In this document: positions 54,401 to 64,000 of the stretch, one piece after another
How positions within the stretch are numbered: the stretch's first letter is position 1
Layout of the letters: the number at the start of each line of letters is the position of its first letter
Assembly: GCF_900496995.4 (NCBI RefSeq)
Contig: NC_044022.1
Coordinates: 15,762,938 to 15,826,937 of the forward strand
Length of the DNA: 64,000 bases
Direction of reading: 5' to 3'
Source: Aquila chrysaetos chrysaetos
Lineage: Eukaryota > Chordata > Aves > Accipitriformes > Accipitridae
Translations under genes and position numbers: made by a program
Notes under the pieces: model-generated
The model's input: the letters and a program-made list of their open reading frames with translations, nothing else
Told to the model about the DNA's origin: nothing
Databases searched by the model: none

Positions 54401-57400
54401 TCTAGAGAAAGAATGCACCTTTATTACTGAATGCACGAGCACAGAAAAGTTCGGATTGCGTATTTGTTTGAGCATCAGAGTACAAAAAAAAAAGGAAAAA
54501 TAATTATCAGAATGAGTTCTCCAGAGTAAAAACTCATCAAATCTTGAAATGCAGAATAGCACATTAGAGTATCACATCAATAAAAAATATGTGCTTTAAG
54601 GTAACTGTTAAGTAAATAACAGCAGTCACAGTTAAGAAGAAATTATAGATAGTTTGGCCCTGTTTGTAGGATCAGAGTCACCAACAGTACCCTCTTTATT
54701 TATGTTGCTGTTATCAGAACTCAGTTGAAAAGGGCATAGCTGAAACTATAAACAGCTTTGTTACTGTTAGCCTTGGAGCTAAATTGAAATCTCTGTATAT
54801 TTACAATAATGACTAACAAAATACAGCAATGAAGCAATTCAAGCAATGAATAAAGGTAAAACCCAATACAATGACAAGTATCATTCAGTCATCCTTACCA
54901 GAGTGTTAAAACCAACTATGTATGCTGAGACACACACATACACAACGCAAAGAAATTGAAACCAAAATAAGCCAAATTTACTATACTCAATTTCAGGATT
55001 TTTCAATGTGATTTTTTTTTTTTAAATGAGGAGGTGGGAGGAGTGGTAAGGACCCCCAAAACCAATCAAACCTACCTTCCCATCGGAAGTTAATTCCCAT
55101 ATCCTTAACCTTACTAAAATACACACTCCAGGACATTTTTGCATTTTTAAAACCTATGCAAAAAGAGTAAGATATTGGATCATCCGTCTGTTGGATTTAA
55201 ATTTCAGTATGTATTCATATTTACTTAAATATTTTTTGAAAATAAACACATTTCATAATTTTTAAAAAGGGATTTAATTTATCAGATTGCCTCCCTCTAC
55301 CTGTACTTATTTCAGAGCTGGCAGACTCCCTGCTCAAAAAAAGTTGCCCAGTGAAAACCTGGAAGTCAAAAGTTTGTCACTACTGCAACATGCAACACAA
55401 TCTACAAAAATATGCCTGCATCAGTAATTCATAAAGAAGCTCTTTCCCGCAGATTCAATTTTTTATCTGTCACAAGGTTCCATTAGTTTTGTGTCAACAG
55501 CACTCTCGTAACTGATGGCAATGAGCATATGTGAGCATATCTTGCATTTTAAAAAGCACTTCCAAGAATTGAGATTTCACTAGGTCATTAACGTAGAAGT
55601 CTCTAATAATTCAGACATGAATTATGTTATTGGAACAGGGACTTGAGGCTATCATGCTGATTTTTTAGTTAGTTTGAGTAAGATTAGGATTCATCCTAAG
55701 TCTTTTTCTCTTTTCTCCCTATAAGGAAAAAATACCAAGTTTTTCCATACCCTTAAGCCTCCATGCAATTCCAGTCTTAAAGGGAGTATTTCTGCAATGA
55801 CCCTGAGCCAAACAGCTCACATCAAAGGACGGGTCCTGCTCTACCCTCCCAACTTCCCGTGCTGCCTCCTGCACTTACCCCAGGGCAGCTCTGGAGTACA
55901 TCTCATTGCACGACAAGGCAATTCACTCAAATACCCGAAAACTAACCAAGAATGGTTTTGTTCACATCAGATCAGGCAAGACAAATCTGTTTACCTGGAG
56001 ATGAACACCAGGACCACAGTGGGAAAGGAAGGAGGAGGAATAACCTAGAAACAAGGAAGAATAAATGGGAGTAAAATCGCCTCCCTTTTTGGTGTTGTGA
56101 GCTCCGTTCAGCATTATGCTGAACTCTTCTCTGTATCCTCCAAGTCTTCACTGATATGATAAATATTCTCACCACACCCTTTGTTCATGACAAGCCTTCC
56201 CATTTCAAGAGGGCCAAACCTCTTCCTTTGCTCCAAACCATTCTGGGGACTAAGTCTCCTTATTTCAAACTCAGCTGTGAACTCAGGAGAGGAAAGACTG
56301 AGGGAGAGGAGGACTGAAGAATGGACAAAGAAAACGTCAGGACAATTTCACAAAGTACTCGGCCAATTTTACACCTGTCTACTGCTGCAGAGGACCATCT
56401 TTCTCCAGCTGTAAGATGACCTTTTTCGTTAGGTATTCTTCAGAAAGAGAAGTGCAAAGGACCTAAAAAACAGGTGACCTGCAGGTCACTGGGAAGTGAT
56501 AAAAGGATAAAAAGACTGCAACCTTTGTAGATGTGGACATACAGTATTTCACCACATGGTTTGGAAACAGGTAAGAAAACAACTTCACAGAACTATTACC
56601 TCTGCTGTTGCTTTCGGGATATGGAATTACTGGTTTCCGTGGGGAGCGCAGCAATTCTGAATTAATAAATGGCTTGTACTTTGGATATTCTATAAATGAA
56701 GTTGCAGAGAGTCCATCTGTGACTGACGCAGAGTTATGAGTTTTGTGCAGATCATCCTGAAAACAAAACAAAGCTGTTATACAGCACATTTTTTTGTTTC
56801 TCTGTCACAACAAACAAAAGTAGAATCCGATTAGATGATGCGTAGAAGTATTGCTGCAGGAGACTGTAATACCTCAAGGTACTTCCTTCCTTGCAGCCTT
56901 AGGCTGTGTCATTTTTACATCCAAGTCCCCTCCACTAAAAACAGTATCAGAAAGAAAATGCCTTTTCCATACTAGTTTCTGATTTCCACTTTTGTTTTCT
57001 ACTTACTTATACTGTCTCTTGCTTATTGTGAGAAGGTAATACACAACCAGTTGGAAAATAGCTGCCTTCTTAACTACTGATTATACTTACTGCACACAAG
57101 ACACTGTACTAAGGTGGCCAAACCTGATAAAGGACCCCAGCACCACAGCTCTACATCCACTCACCTAACGTAGTAGCTCACTGACGGTAGATGGGGCAGG
57201 GGACACTCTCTCCTCACCTCACCCTCCCAGCACAGTGCCAACCTCTCTTTTCCACTGGCTTCAATTCATATTTCCCATCATGCCATGAATAGATTGGACC
57301 TCACCAGCAGACACATCAAGATGACTTTATGCTACACCTGATTAGTGGTATCAGCAGAAGAAAAGCAGCAGCACATCACAGCCAGGAAGGTACCTCTGCC

Positions 57401-60400
57401 TCTGAGCAGAAACGTGCCGTTAGGTCAGCTTAAGACTGTTCTCAAAAACATGGCCACAGAGACCACAAATTTCCCAACAACCTACATCAACTTTCCAGAA
57501 GTTTGCTGTGTTTTGGATGTTGCAATGACCAGAGGGGACCACCTAGCCGTGAACACGCTATGCAGTCGGAATACCATTAAACCATGTGCTTTCTAACAGG
57601 GTTCTTCTAAGCAAAAGGGTGTCCTGGTTTCAGCTTGGGATAGAGTTAATTTTCTTTCTAGTAGCTGGTATAGTGTTATGTTTTGGGTTCAGTATGAGGA
57701 GAATGGTGATAACACACTGATGTTTTCAGTTGGTATAAACACTACTTAGCAACAAGTCAAGGATTTTCCAGCTTCTCATGCCCAGCCAGCAAGAAGGCTG
57801 GAGGGGCACAAGAAGTTGGCACAGGACAGAGCCAGGGCAGCTGACCCAAACTGGCCAAAGGGGTATTCCATACCGTGTGATGTCATGCCCAGTATATAAA
57901 CTGGGGGGAGTTGGCCTGGGGGGATCACTGCTCAGGAACTAACTGGGCGTCAGTCAGCAGGTGGTGAGCAATTGCATTGTGGATCACTTCTTTTGTATAG
58001 TCCAATTCTTTTATTATTATTATTCAACCCATGAGTTTTACTTCCCCCCCAGTTCTCTCCCCCATCCCACTGTGTGGGGCGGAAGTAAGTGAGCAGCTGC
58101 ATGGTGCTTAGTTGCTGGCTGGGGTTAAACCATGACAAAGGGCCATGGCTCTTAATATACCGCGTTTATGGTTTTGACTCAAACTGGCTACCTGGCCTAA
58201 GCTTTCTGATTTGTGTGTATGAATTAAATAAAATATGAATGCTTATTTTTAGTGTGCAACAGTAATTTCTCTCAACTGTACCCACCACGAAACATTTCAG
58301 TAACAGAATTTGAAGGTAACCTAAGAGAGAAGTGGGCTGCAGGCAGATGCAGTGCTCCTACAGCTTTCCACAGAGCGTTTACTTCACCAGTAAGTCAACT
58401 GAGCAATTGCTGATCTTGGCAGGGTTTTTTTAAACTTTTGCAAATACCAATTATTGGGAGCATACCGTGACCTAAATTAAAATACAGAAAGTATTTATGT
58501 AAGTATCTCATAGCAAATTAGACAACGGCCCAAAACACATTATGAGGAAGAAAAATAATACAGGGAAAAAAAAAAAAATTAAGAAAATTTGTAAGTTATT
58601 TAAAGCCTATACACAGCTAATTTCCTCTTACAAATGAAGTGATTCATCGTGAACAGGAAAATTAGGACCTTAAGTACTCTGAATGTATCAGTGTTTCGAA
58701 GCACAGTTTTATGAATGCTTTGCAGTTTGTGTTTATAACATTTTCCTACACAACGTAATTGCTTTTCTTGGAATAACTGCATTTGCACAAAATTCTTGCT
58801 ACACAGAAAGCAAATTAAAACACTAATCCCCAATTAAGAATATAATATAATAATATTTTGAACAGGTTTTTGTATGCATGCATACACACTGTTTTATGCT
58901 CAGCAGCCATACTGGTCTAACTAGAACATGTGAATTTAAAACCAAATGAAAGCCTGTTAGGTGCTACCATCAAGACCTAAACCTCACTCCTGCAAAAATA
59001 CCATCAGCATTACAGGATGTTAAACTGATGAACCCAGAATAAGACAACCAAATAATGAAGTAAAAATGAACCGAGCAAAACGCAGTACTTTATGCAGCGG
59101 GCAATAGAATAACAGCAGCAACATAAACCTCAGCAACTCAAACAACAATTGAGTCAAATATCAATATACTATCTGCTACTGATTCAAATCAAAGGTATCC
59201 CATGAAACAGTCAAAAGAAAAGGACAATCGGTTTGAAATCAAAGTAGGGCTGCCAGCATCATAATCTTCCTAGACGTCTTTATGTTTCACCTGTAAAATC
59301 TTGTCTGTGAATTAAAAATAACTACATAAAAAACCCCCCAAACTACAGGAGTTTTTTTGTTTGTTTTTACTGGCACAATTAACATTCTTCTCGCCAACAG
59401 CAGACTAACTGAAAGAAAAAGCTAGCATACCCAAACACTTGAGCACCAACTTACACAAAGCAAAACAAATACAGGCTTTAGACTAGTTGCATGTTCTAAA
59501 TTTCACCTGGATGCAGGCCACAGGCACTAATTTGGGTAGTGTAATAGTACATATATCTGCTTGAAATAAATACCGAAAAAATTGTGCTGAAATATTTTCT
59601 ATTGTATAGGCAATCATTCTTTGCTTCATTCTAAATAGCCACTTGCTACCTAGTGTCTTCCTTACATGTTTAAGCAAAAGACTGGTTTATATTCTGTTTC
59701 ACAAACAGCAACTTCTAAATAACCTGAATGACAAATTTGAGAACATTTATGAAACGGTATCAAGGAATTTCCCATCACAAATCTCAGACTCAAATATCAC
59801 ACCAATTCTCTGCTCTTCTCCTCGATTTCTCTCAAGTCATTAAAAATTATTTGTCTGTTTCTGCTCTTGGAAATTCTCACGGGGAGCGTCATGCTGCAAT
59901 GCTCAGGAAAATCCTGAAATGTAAAAAAACCTCCAAACCATATGAAAATCAGGGAACTCTATATATTTGATCTGAATCTCAGCTAGGCCACATTTGCTAA
60001 CTACATCCTCTCCCCTCATTCTGGGTACTCCCTATAGTCTTCCCTTCCTTAAGCCACACTAAAGCCTCATAATAGCCAAGGAAGCAGCTTAGCAGTCCCA
60101 CCAGGGGCTAAGCGCACCAGCATGATGTAATGCTGAGCACATTTAACCTTCACAGGTCTGAGGACATTACCTTCCAAAATCCATTGCTGCTACCACTGCC
60201 TATCACCTGCCTACTCAAGCATGCAAAAGGAACATTAAAAACAGAGCGGCAATAGTTTAACACAAAGAGACATAACCTCACATGGCAAGTTTTAAAATAA
60301 GAATCGGCAACTTGGGGCAGAGGTACACTTTTCAAACCAAGTAACTTGTGCAGATGGTAGAAGTGACCCATGATAACATTGTTACTTCCCCACTGCAGTA

Positions 60401-62822
60401 CAGAAATAGGGCACACTGTGGAAAACTTTGCAGAAGGCTATTAATCTCAGTGGTATACCAAATGTTTTCAGTAAGAAAAAGGAAAAAAAGCTCTATGTTT
60501 TTCTGATTATCATACAGAATTTGGCTAGATCCCTGGACAATAAAAATAACGATGACTTATAAACAAACTGTAGAACTAAAGAGGCAGAAAAATGCAGAAA
60601 AACTCTTGGGCAATAACTGCAGCAAAAAAGCATGAAGGCACCAAGTCAGCGCCTTTGGTATTAACACTTTGGCACTGGGAGAGGGGACTAAATCAGAGTG
60701 GGTGTATTGCAAGTTCTGATATGGGTGCCCAGAACAGGATAAAAAATAATAACAGAAAAAAACACCATAAATTGAAGTTTGGCAGTGCTTTAAATGACAG
60801 CCAGTAGTCCTCACACTCGGGGGGGGGAAAAAAAAAAAAAAAAAAAGTTGAAAAAGGGGAAAATTATCTAGAGACTAGGAAAAAACCAGAATAACCAGGT
60901 AGTGAGTTCACTGAGCATAAAATATCCAAGTAGCCAGTTATTAAAACTCTCAAAATAGCCATTTTGGAGGGAGAATCTCAATTTGCACAGCCTGCTGTCA
61001 TCCCTCAGTACTACATTACTAGGAGAGTAGGGAAGGAAGGACAGCCCTTATCACCCAAGGGCCAACCTAAATGCTGTCTGTGCCTCCCTGATACAGGCTG
61101 TCTCAGGAGCACCCTTAAGTTTAAATAACATATCTAGTTAAAAGCAGACATTAAAAAGTTAACTTAGTCAAGCCATTACATCAAACAGGGAAAAAAACAA
61201 ACAAACGTTGGCACAATACAGTATTTGTTTGTTAAGCTTCTGCTGTAATGTGCCAGATGGCTTAAAAGCAACTATTTTCAAAGTTCACACGGTGTAAAGT
61301 TTACTTTTTTTTTTTTTTTTTTTAACACATACAAAAAGGCTTCAGTGGGCAACTTTTTTCCTAGAAGTATTGTTTTACTAACTAAATTAATTAAACAGCC
61401 TACATTCGTCTACTTAAGACTAAAACTAGTTTTCTGACATTCTTTTCTATGCATGCTAGAAAAAACACCAGTCAGGAAGGATATAGGAGTCCTCAAATTC
61501 CTCTGTCACCACTCTTGCTGGTGCAGGTGTAAATACAGGACCACGCTGCAGAGGAGGAGGAGACACACAACAGAGAACACCAAGCTGGCTGCTCATCATG
61601 CAGCGAGACCCCAACCCACGAGTCCTCACAAGACGTATCTTGCGCACCATCATGCTGCATCCTTTTCACCATCTCTACTCCTCCAAAGCACGCATAAGAC
61701 ACAGCTACTCACAAAAAATACCCCGACCAAAACAAGCCACCTGACTTCAGAGAGCTACAGACATCAAGCCAAAAGGTCAAACAAGAAACCCAGCTGGAAA
61801 CTTCTGTTTCTGGCGACGATCTGGTGGAAGCAGGCAGCCTCCACCCACCCAGCTCAGCACGGCCCGCCGTGCTTACGCCAGCCAAGCCTCCGTTTCTTCG
61901 TGTCACCTGTCCCCAGCAGAGACACGGGTCCCGCTGCTTCTCTACGCTCAGCACCCTGAGAGGAACGTGAAGGAGGAAATTCTGGTCCCTTGCGCGCAAC
62001 CACCTACACGTTGCCTCCAAGTCTGCCAGGTGCTCACACACACGCGCCTAAGGATACAGGTATATAGTGAAGTTAAACCTCAGTTTAAGGTAAGGTTTTC
62101 GTTTTACAAATAGAAAGGACCAGAGGCTAAATCCGTTACCAGCTCTCCGATGGGAAGCAACGGCTTGCCGTGCTGGCGTAGCTGACCCGCAACCGCACGA
62201 CCAACTGTTCAACTCCGCCTCATCTGGCTTGGGAATAGCCGTTTTCAAAGCGACGACCCCAGATCGTTTCTGAACACAAACCGCCTTACCACACGTTGTT
62301 CCCCTTCGCCTACAGGCGCTCCCCAGGCGCCGGCGCGGGGACACGGAGGGGGCTGGTTTCACGAGCGCGGGTGCCTTTCTCCTTTTCTCTCGCTTGTACG
62401 AAACACACGTGCGTGTACGACGGGGTTTCACCCACGCTCGTCGCGTTTAAAGGCCGAGGCAGCTTTCACCGCCCGCCCTGCTCCCGGCACGCCGCGGCCG
62501 GGCAGCCCGCCGCGGACCCGCTCCCGCCCCAGCCCCCGGCGGCCGGGCTGCCCGCCATTCCCCTCGCCGCGGCTCCGGTGCGGCGAGGCGCGGCCGAAGG
62601 CCCCGCGCCCGGCCTCCCCCTTCTCGGCCGCGGGGACCGCCGGCGCAGCGCCGGACGCCTGAGGAGGCTCCGCCGGCCCTCACCCCCGCGGCGGCCCTAG
62701 CTCCGCGCGGCGGGGCCCGGGCAGGCCCGTGTCGTCGTCCCCCGCCCCGCCGAGCCGCCGCCGCCCCCTCAGAGGCGGCCGCCGAGCCTCACCGTGCGCT
62801 GACGGCCGCGCGCCGCCGCCAT
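42203..62822 (-). CDS. CEP57: CEP57, centrosomal protein of 57 kDa (translokin), complete
   Basis: This is a centrosome and microtubule-associated coiled-coil protein, needed for centriole and pericentriolar matrix organisation and first described as an FGF2 trafficking partner. Human mutations cause mosaic variegated aneuploidy. Minus-strand exons in transcript order: 62793-62822, 56600-56756, 53326-53505, 52890-53011, 51900-52016, 47451-47528, 45613-45717, 45374-45454, 44774-45018, 43930-44074, 42203-42439. All introns are GT-AG and phases match at every junction. The total is 1497 nt, or 498 residues plus stop; human is 500. Residues about 63-228 form the long N-terminal coiled coil (centrosome localisation and self-association); about 277-420 form the conserved Cep57 microtubule-binding domain. 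The start ATG at 62822-62820 is the only ATG in its frame near the promoter and has G at -3 and +4. It is divergent from FAM76B and convergent with MTMR2. Confidence 0.97.
42440..43929 (-). other. CEP57 intron 10 (1.5 kb)
   Basis: It contains an A-rich tract with CCAAAA units at about 42773-42835. No other feature was recognised. Confidence 0.75.
43930..44074 (-). CDS. CEP57: CEP57 coding exon 10 (residues 372-420)
   Basis: It completes the split Phe codon and encodes [14 protein letters not shown] and a helix [20 protein letters not shown], the second conserved coiled segment of the microtubule-binding domain. Donor gtgagt. Confidence 0.96.
44774..45018 (-). CDS. CEP57: CEP57 coding exon 9 (residues 291-371 plus two nt)
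   Basis: The largest CEP57 exon, 245 nt. It encodes [28 protein letters not shown], a variable Ser-rich loop and [18 protein letters not shown]. The donor is gtgagt after two bases of a Phe codon. It is the core of the Cep57 microtubule-binding family domain. Confidence 0.96.
45374..45454 (-). CDS. CEP57: CEP57 coding exon 8 (residues 264-290)
   Basis: It encodes [10 protein letters not shown] followed by the strongly conserved [17 protein letters not shown], the start of the C-terminal microtubule-binding domain. Donor gtgagc. Confidence 0.95.
45613..45717 (-). CDS. CEP57: CEP57 coding exon 7 (residues 229-263), basic linker
   Basis: It encodes [11 protein letters not shown], then a Pro/Lys-rich tract [16 protein letters not shown]. 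The first third matches human [10 protein letters not shown]; the basic linker is conserved in character but not in sequence, and may act as a nuclear-localisation-like or microtubule-contact patch (inference). Confidence 0.94.
45718..47450 (-). other. CEP57 intron 6 (1.7 kb) holding LTR B
   Basis: The LTR at 46369-46951 lies in the middle. An A/C-rich tract sits at 46101-46152 and a G-rich run at 47309-47322. No extra exon was seen. Confidence 0.8.
46369..46951 (+). mobile_element. solo ERV LTR (B), plus strand
   Basis: A 583-bp element from TGTCCTCG to CCACAACA. It keeps the full layout in order: U3 block, TATA box at 46641-46647, AT-rich ATTATT tract, ATTAAA at 46815-46820 and the shared 3' end. 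No clear target duplication remains. It is antisense to CEP57 and of the same family as LTRs A and C. Confidence 0.9.
47451..47528 (-). CDS. CEP57: CEP57 coding exon 6 (residues 203-228), coiled coil
   Basis: A 26-codon exon starting with seven A bases that give KKM, then [20 protein letters not shown] and AAE. Acceptor aactag has a weak pyrimidine tract; donor gtaacc. Confidence 0.95.
47529..51899 (-). other. CEP57 intron 5 (4.4 kb)
   Basis: No CR1 or LTR was recognised. Two adjacent plus-strand ORFs (50569-50898, 50864-51193) are noted separately; an A/C-rich tract is at 50580-50606. The rest shows nothing. Confidence 0.7.
51900..52016 (-). CDS. CEP57: CEP57 coding exon 5 (residues 164-202), coiled coil
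   Basis: It encodes [20 protein letters not shown] and ends LTTMQSIAE. Human has VSLERER at the start, so the first residue differs. Donor gtctgt is weak. Confidence 0.95.
52890..53011 (-). CDS. CEP57: CEP57 coding exon 4 (residues 123-163), coiled coil
   Basis: It encodes [20 protein letters not shown] and [14 protein letters not shown], ending LLEKQ; donor gtgtgt. Heptad pattern and sequence match human closely. The intron to exon 3 is only 314 bp. Confidence 0.96.
53326..53505 (-). CDS. CEP57: CEP57 coding exon 3 (residues 63-122), coiled coil
   Basis: It encodes [20 protein letters not shown] and a run of heptads through [13 protein letters not shown] to KKNQ. The donor gttgtt is weak beyond GT. 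This is the start of the N-terminal coiled coil that targets the protein to the centrosome. Confidence 0.96.
53506..56599 (-). other. CEP57 intron 2 (3.1 kb)
   Basis: AT-rich, with T and A homopolymers. No repeat family, RNA gene or exon was recognised. Confidence 0.7.
56600..56756 (-). CDS. CEP57: CEP57 coding exon 2 (residues 11-62)
   Basis: Acceptor ttttcag, donor gtaata, phase 1 exit. It encodes [12 protein letters not shown] and the conserved stretch [16 protein letters not shown] ending YPESNSR. The first half is poorly conserved with human; the second half aligns closely. Confidence 0.95.
57620..58137 (+). mobile_element. solo ERV LTR (C) with perfect 5-bp target duplication, plus strand
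   Basis: A 518-bp element from TGTCCTGG to CATGACA, flanked on both sides by AAGGG (57615-57619 and 58138-58142). A 5-bp duplication fits ERVL-type or similar integrases. The TATA box is at 57893-57899. Compared with LTR B it lacks roughly 70 bp covering the ATTAAA signal. It is antisense to CEP57. Confidence 0.93.
60819..60846 (+). repeat. G9-A19 homopolymer tract
   Basis: Nine G bases followed by nineteen A bases inside CEP57 intron 1. Likely length-variable. Confidence 0.95.
61305..61323 (+). repeat. poly-T homopolymer (19)
   Basis: Nineteen T bases (poly-A on the CEP57 strand) without an adjoining recognised retroelement. Confidence 0.95.
62793..62822 (-). CDS. CEP57: CEP57 coding exon 1 (residues 1-10)
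   Basis: Ten codons, [10 protein letters not shown], then a gtgagg donor. The exon is Arg-rich, unlike the Ser-rich human N-terminus, and the region before the conserved YP...KPF block is about five residues shorter than human. The start codon sits in ATGGCGGCGGC, a YY1-like core. Confidence 0.85.
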
Positions 62823-62903
62823 GTCCGCCCGGGGACGGGGGACGGGGTGGCCGGTGCTCGGTCGTGTCCCTTTAAGGCGCGACACCCCTGCCGCGGCGCC
62901 GCC

Positions 62904-62911
62904 TTTCGCGC
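62904..62911 (+). promoter_or_regulatory. E2F-like site near CEP57
   Basis: TTTCGCGC, followed by C, fits the E2F consensus TTTSGCGC. It lies 82 bp upstream of the CEP57 ATG. Function is inferred from the motif only. Confidence 0.4.
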
Positions 62912-63028
62912 CGATCAAGTCCCGCTTGACTGACACCCCAGTTTGCCAATGAAAAGGGAGGAGCCGCGGGGGAGTAAGCCCCACCCCGAAGGAGTGCGGG
63001 GTCCCGTCATAGACTCGGGTTTGAGTGG

Positions 63029-63034
63029 CACGTG
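63029..63034. promoter_or_regulatory. E-box CACGTG
   Basis: A palindromic CACGTG placed 7 bp before the CCAAT box at 63041. It is the type of E-box bound by USF, MYC/MAX or CLOCK-type factors. Confidence 0.4.
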
Positions 63035-63405
63035 AGCTGCCCAATAAACAGAGAAGGGCGCTGCCCGGCCAATGGAAGGGGACAAGCGGAGAGAGGCGGC
63101 GCGGCCTCCTGCGGCCAATCGCTTGAGCGGGGAGGTGGCGTGTGGGAGGGGCGAGCGGCCGCGGGATTCGTGTGCGGCACAGGGCGCCTGCCGCGCACGC
63201 GCGGAGAGCTAGACGGCGGAAGAGGACGGTCTTTGTCAAAGTGAGCCCCCGCGCCTCAACCAATGGAGAAGCAGAAGGCGCCCGGGGCGGCCCAATGGGC
63301 GCCGCGGCCGCGAGGCCACCCAATCGCCGCCCGGCGCAGGGCGAGGGCGCCCGCCGCGGGATTGGCGGCGGCGCGGGCGGCGTGGGCGGCGATTGGGCGG
63401 CGAGT

Positions 63406-63425
63406 TTTGAAGGCAGGTTTGGCGC
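63406..63425 (+). promoter_or_regulatory. CHR-like TTTGAA and E2F-like TTTGGCGC pair
   Basis: TTTGAA at 63406-63411 matches the cell-cycle homology region core, and TTTGGCGC at 63418-63425 matches the E2F consensus. Inverted CCAAT boxes sit on both sides (63392 and 63435). This layout resembles promoters of cell-cycle genes; the role is inferred. Confidence 0.4.
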
Positions 63426-63558
63426 GAGGCGGTGATTGGCTGCCGCCGGAGCCCGAGCCCGGGGCGGAGGGAAGGGCGGGGGGCGCGGGGTGACGCCGAT
63501 GCCGACACCGACACAAGGGGGACGCGGCTCGGCGGCGCGGGCTCTGCGCGGGGCCTAG

Positions 63559-64000
<442 letters not shown>

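Larger units (their letters stand above)
56757..62792 (-). other. CEP57 intron 1 (6.0 kb) holding LTR C
   Basis: It contains the LTR at 57620-58137, a G9-A19 tract at 60819-60846 and a T19 tract at 61305-61323. The last 500 bp lie in the CpG island. A 168-codon plus-strand frame at 61453-61959 is low-complexity and is not accepted as a gene. Confidence 0.8.

Noticed and set aside
61453..61959. 168-codon plus-strand ORF upstream of the CpG island
   Set aside because: Low-complexity His/Thr/Ser-rich translation in CEP57 intron 1, with no start context, no domain, and other frames also open.
62769..63323. 184-codon minus-strand ORF as an N-terminal extension of CEP57
   Set aside because: The frame is open because of GC richness. 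It has no ATG before the accepted start at 62822, and it crosses the CCAAT-rich promoter.

Overview
The window is vertebrate nuclear DNA, almost certainly from a bird. It has spliced genes with GT-AG introns, a CpG-island promoter, two 5'-truncated CR1 LINEs carrying the CR1 3'-terminal octamer, and four solo LTRs of avian ERV type. The species cannot be fixed from the sequence.

Layout. (1) 1-11355 is intronic or upstream DNA of MTMR2, with one CR1 copy and one antisense small ORF that could encode a secreted peptide. (2) 11356-38180 (+) holds 13 coding exons of MTMR2, a myotubularin-family phosphoinositide 3-phosphatase. They give 581 codons that match human residues 63-643 one for one; the first 62 residues lie outside the window or were not found. 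The 3' UTR runs to about 40.1-40.4 kb. (3) About 41.17-62.82 kb (-) is the complete CEP57 gene: 11 coding exons and 498 aa, a centrosomal and microtubule-binding coiled-coil protein. (4) 63730 onward (+) is the first coding exon of FAM76B, whose remainder lies beyond the right edge. MTMR2 and CEP57 are tail to tail, about 0.8-1 kb apart. CEP57 and FAM76B are head to head with start codons 908 bp apart, sharing a TATA-less CpG island that carries ten CCAAT boxes plus E2F-like, CHR-like and E-box motifs. The order MTMR2-CEP57-FAM76B matches the human 11q21 region, which supports orthology.

Mobile DNA. Two CR1 copies (6593-7742 and 27842-29235) and four solo LTRs (27250-27836, 31119-32080, 46369-46951, 57620-58137) all lie in introns, and all six are antisense to the gene that contains them. 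One LTR has a perfect 5-bp target duplication. One appears to join the common LTR terminus to an unrelated GC-rich body.

No bacterial-type system, CRISPR array or intact virus is present. The items most worth checking are the NF-Y-rich bidirectional promoter, the antisense small ORF at 1974-2318, the mosaic LTR, and the uniform antisense orientation of the mobile elements. The three genes have unrelated jobs: endosomal lipid turnover, centrosome function, and a poorly known nuclear protein. Only the CEP57/FAM76B pair shows sequence evidence of shared control.
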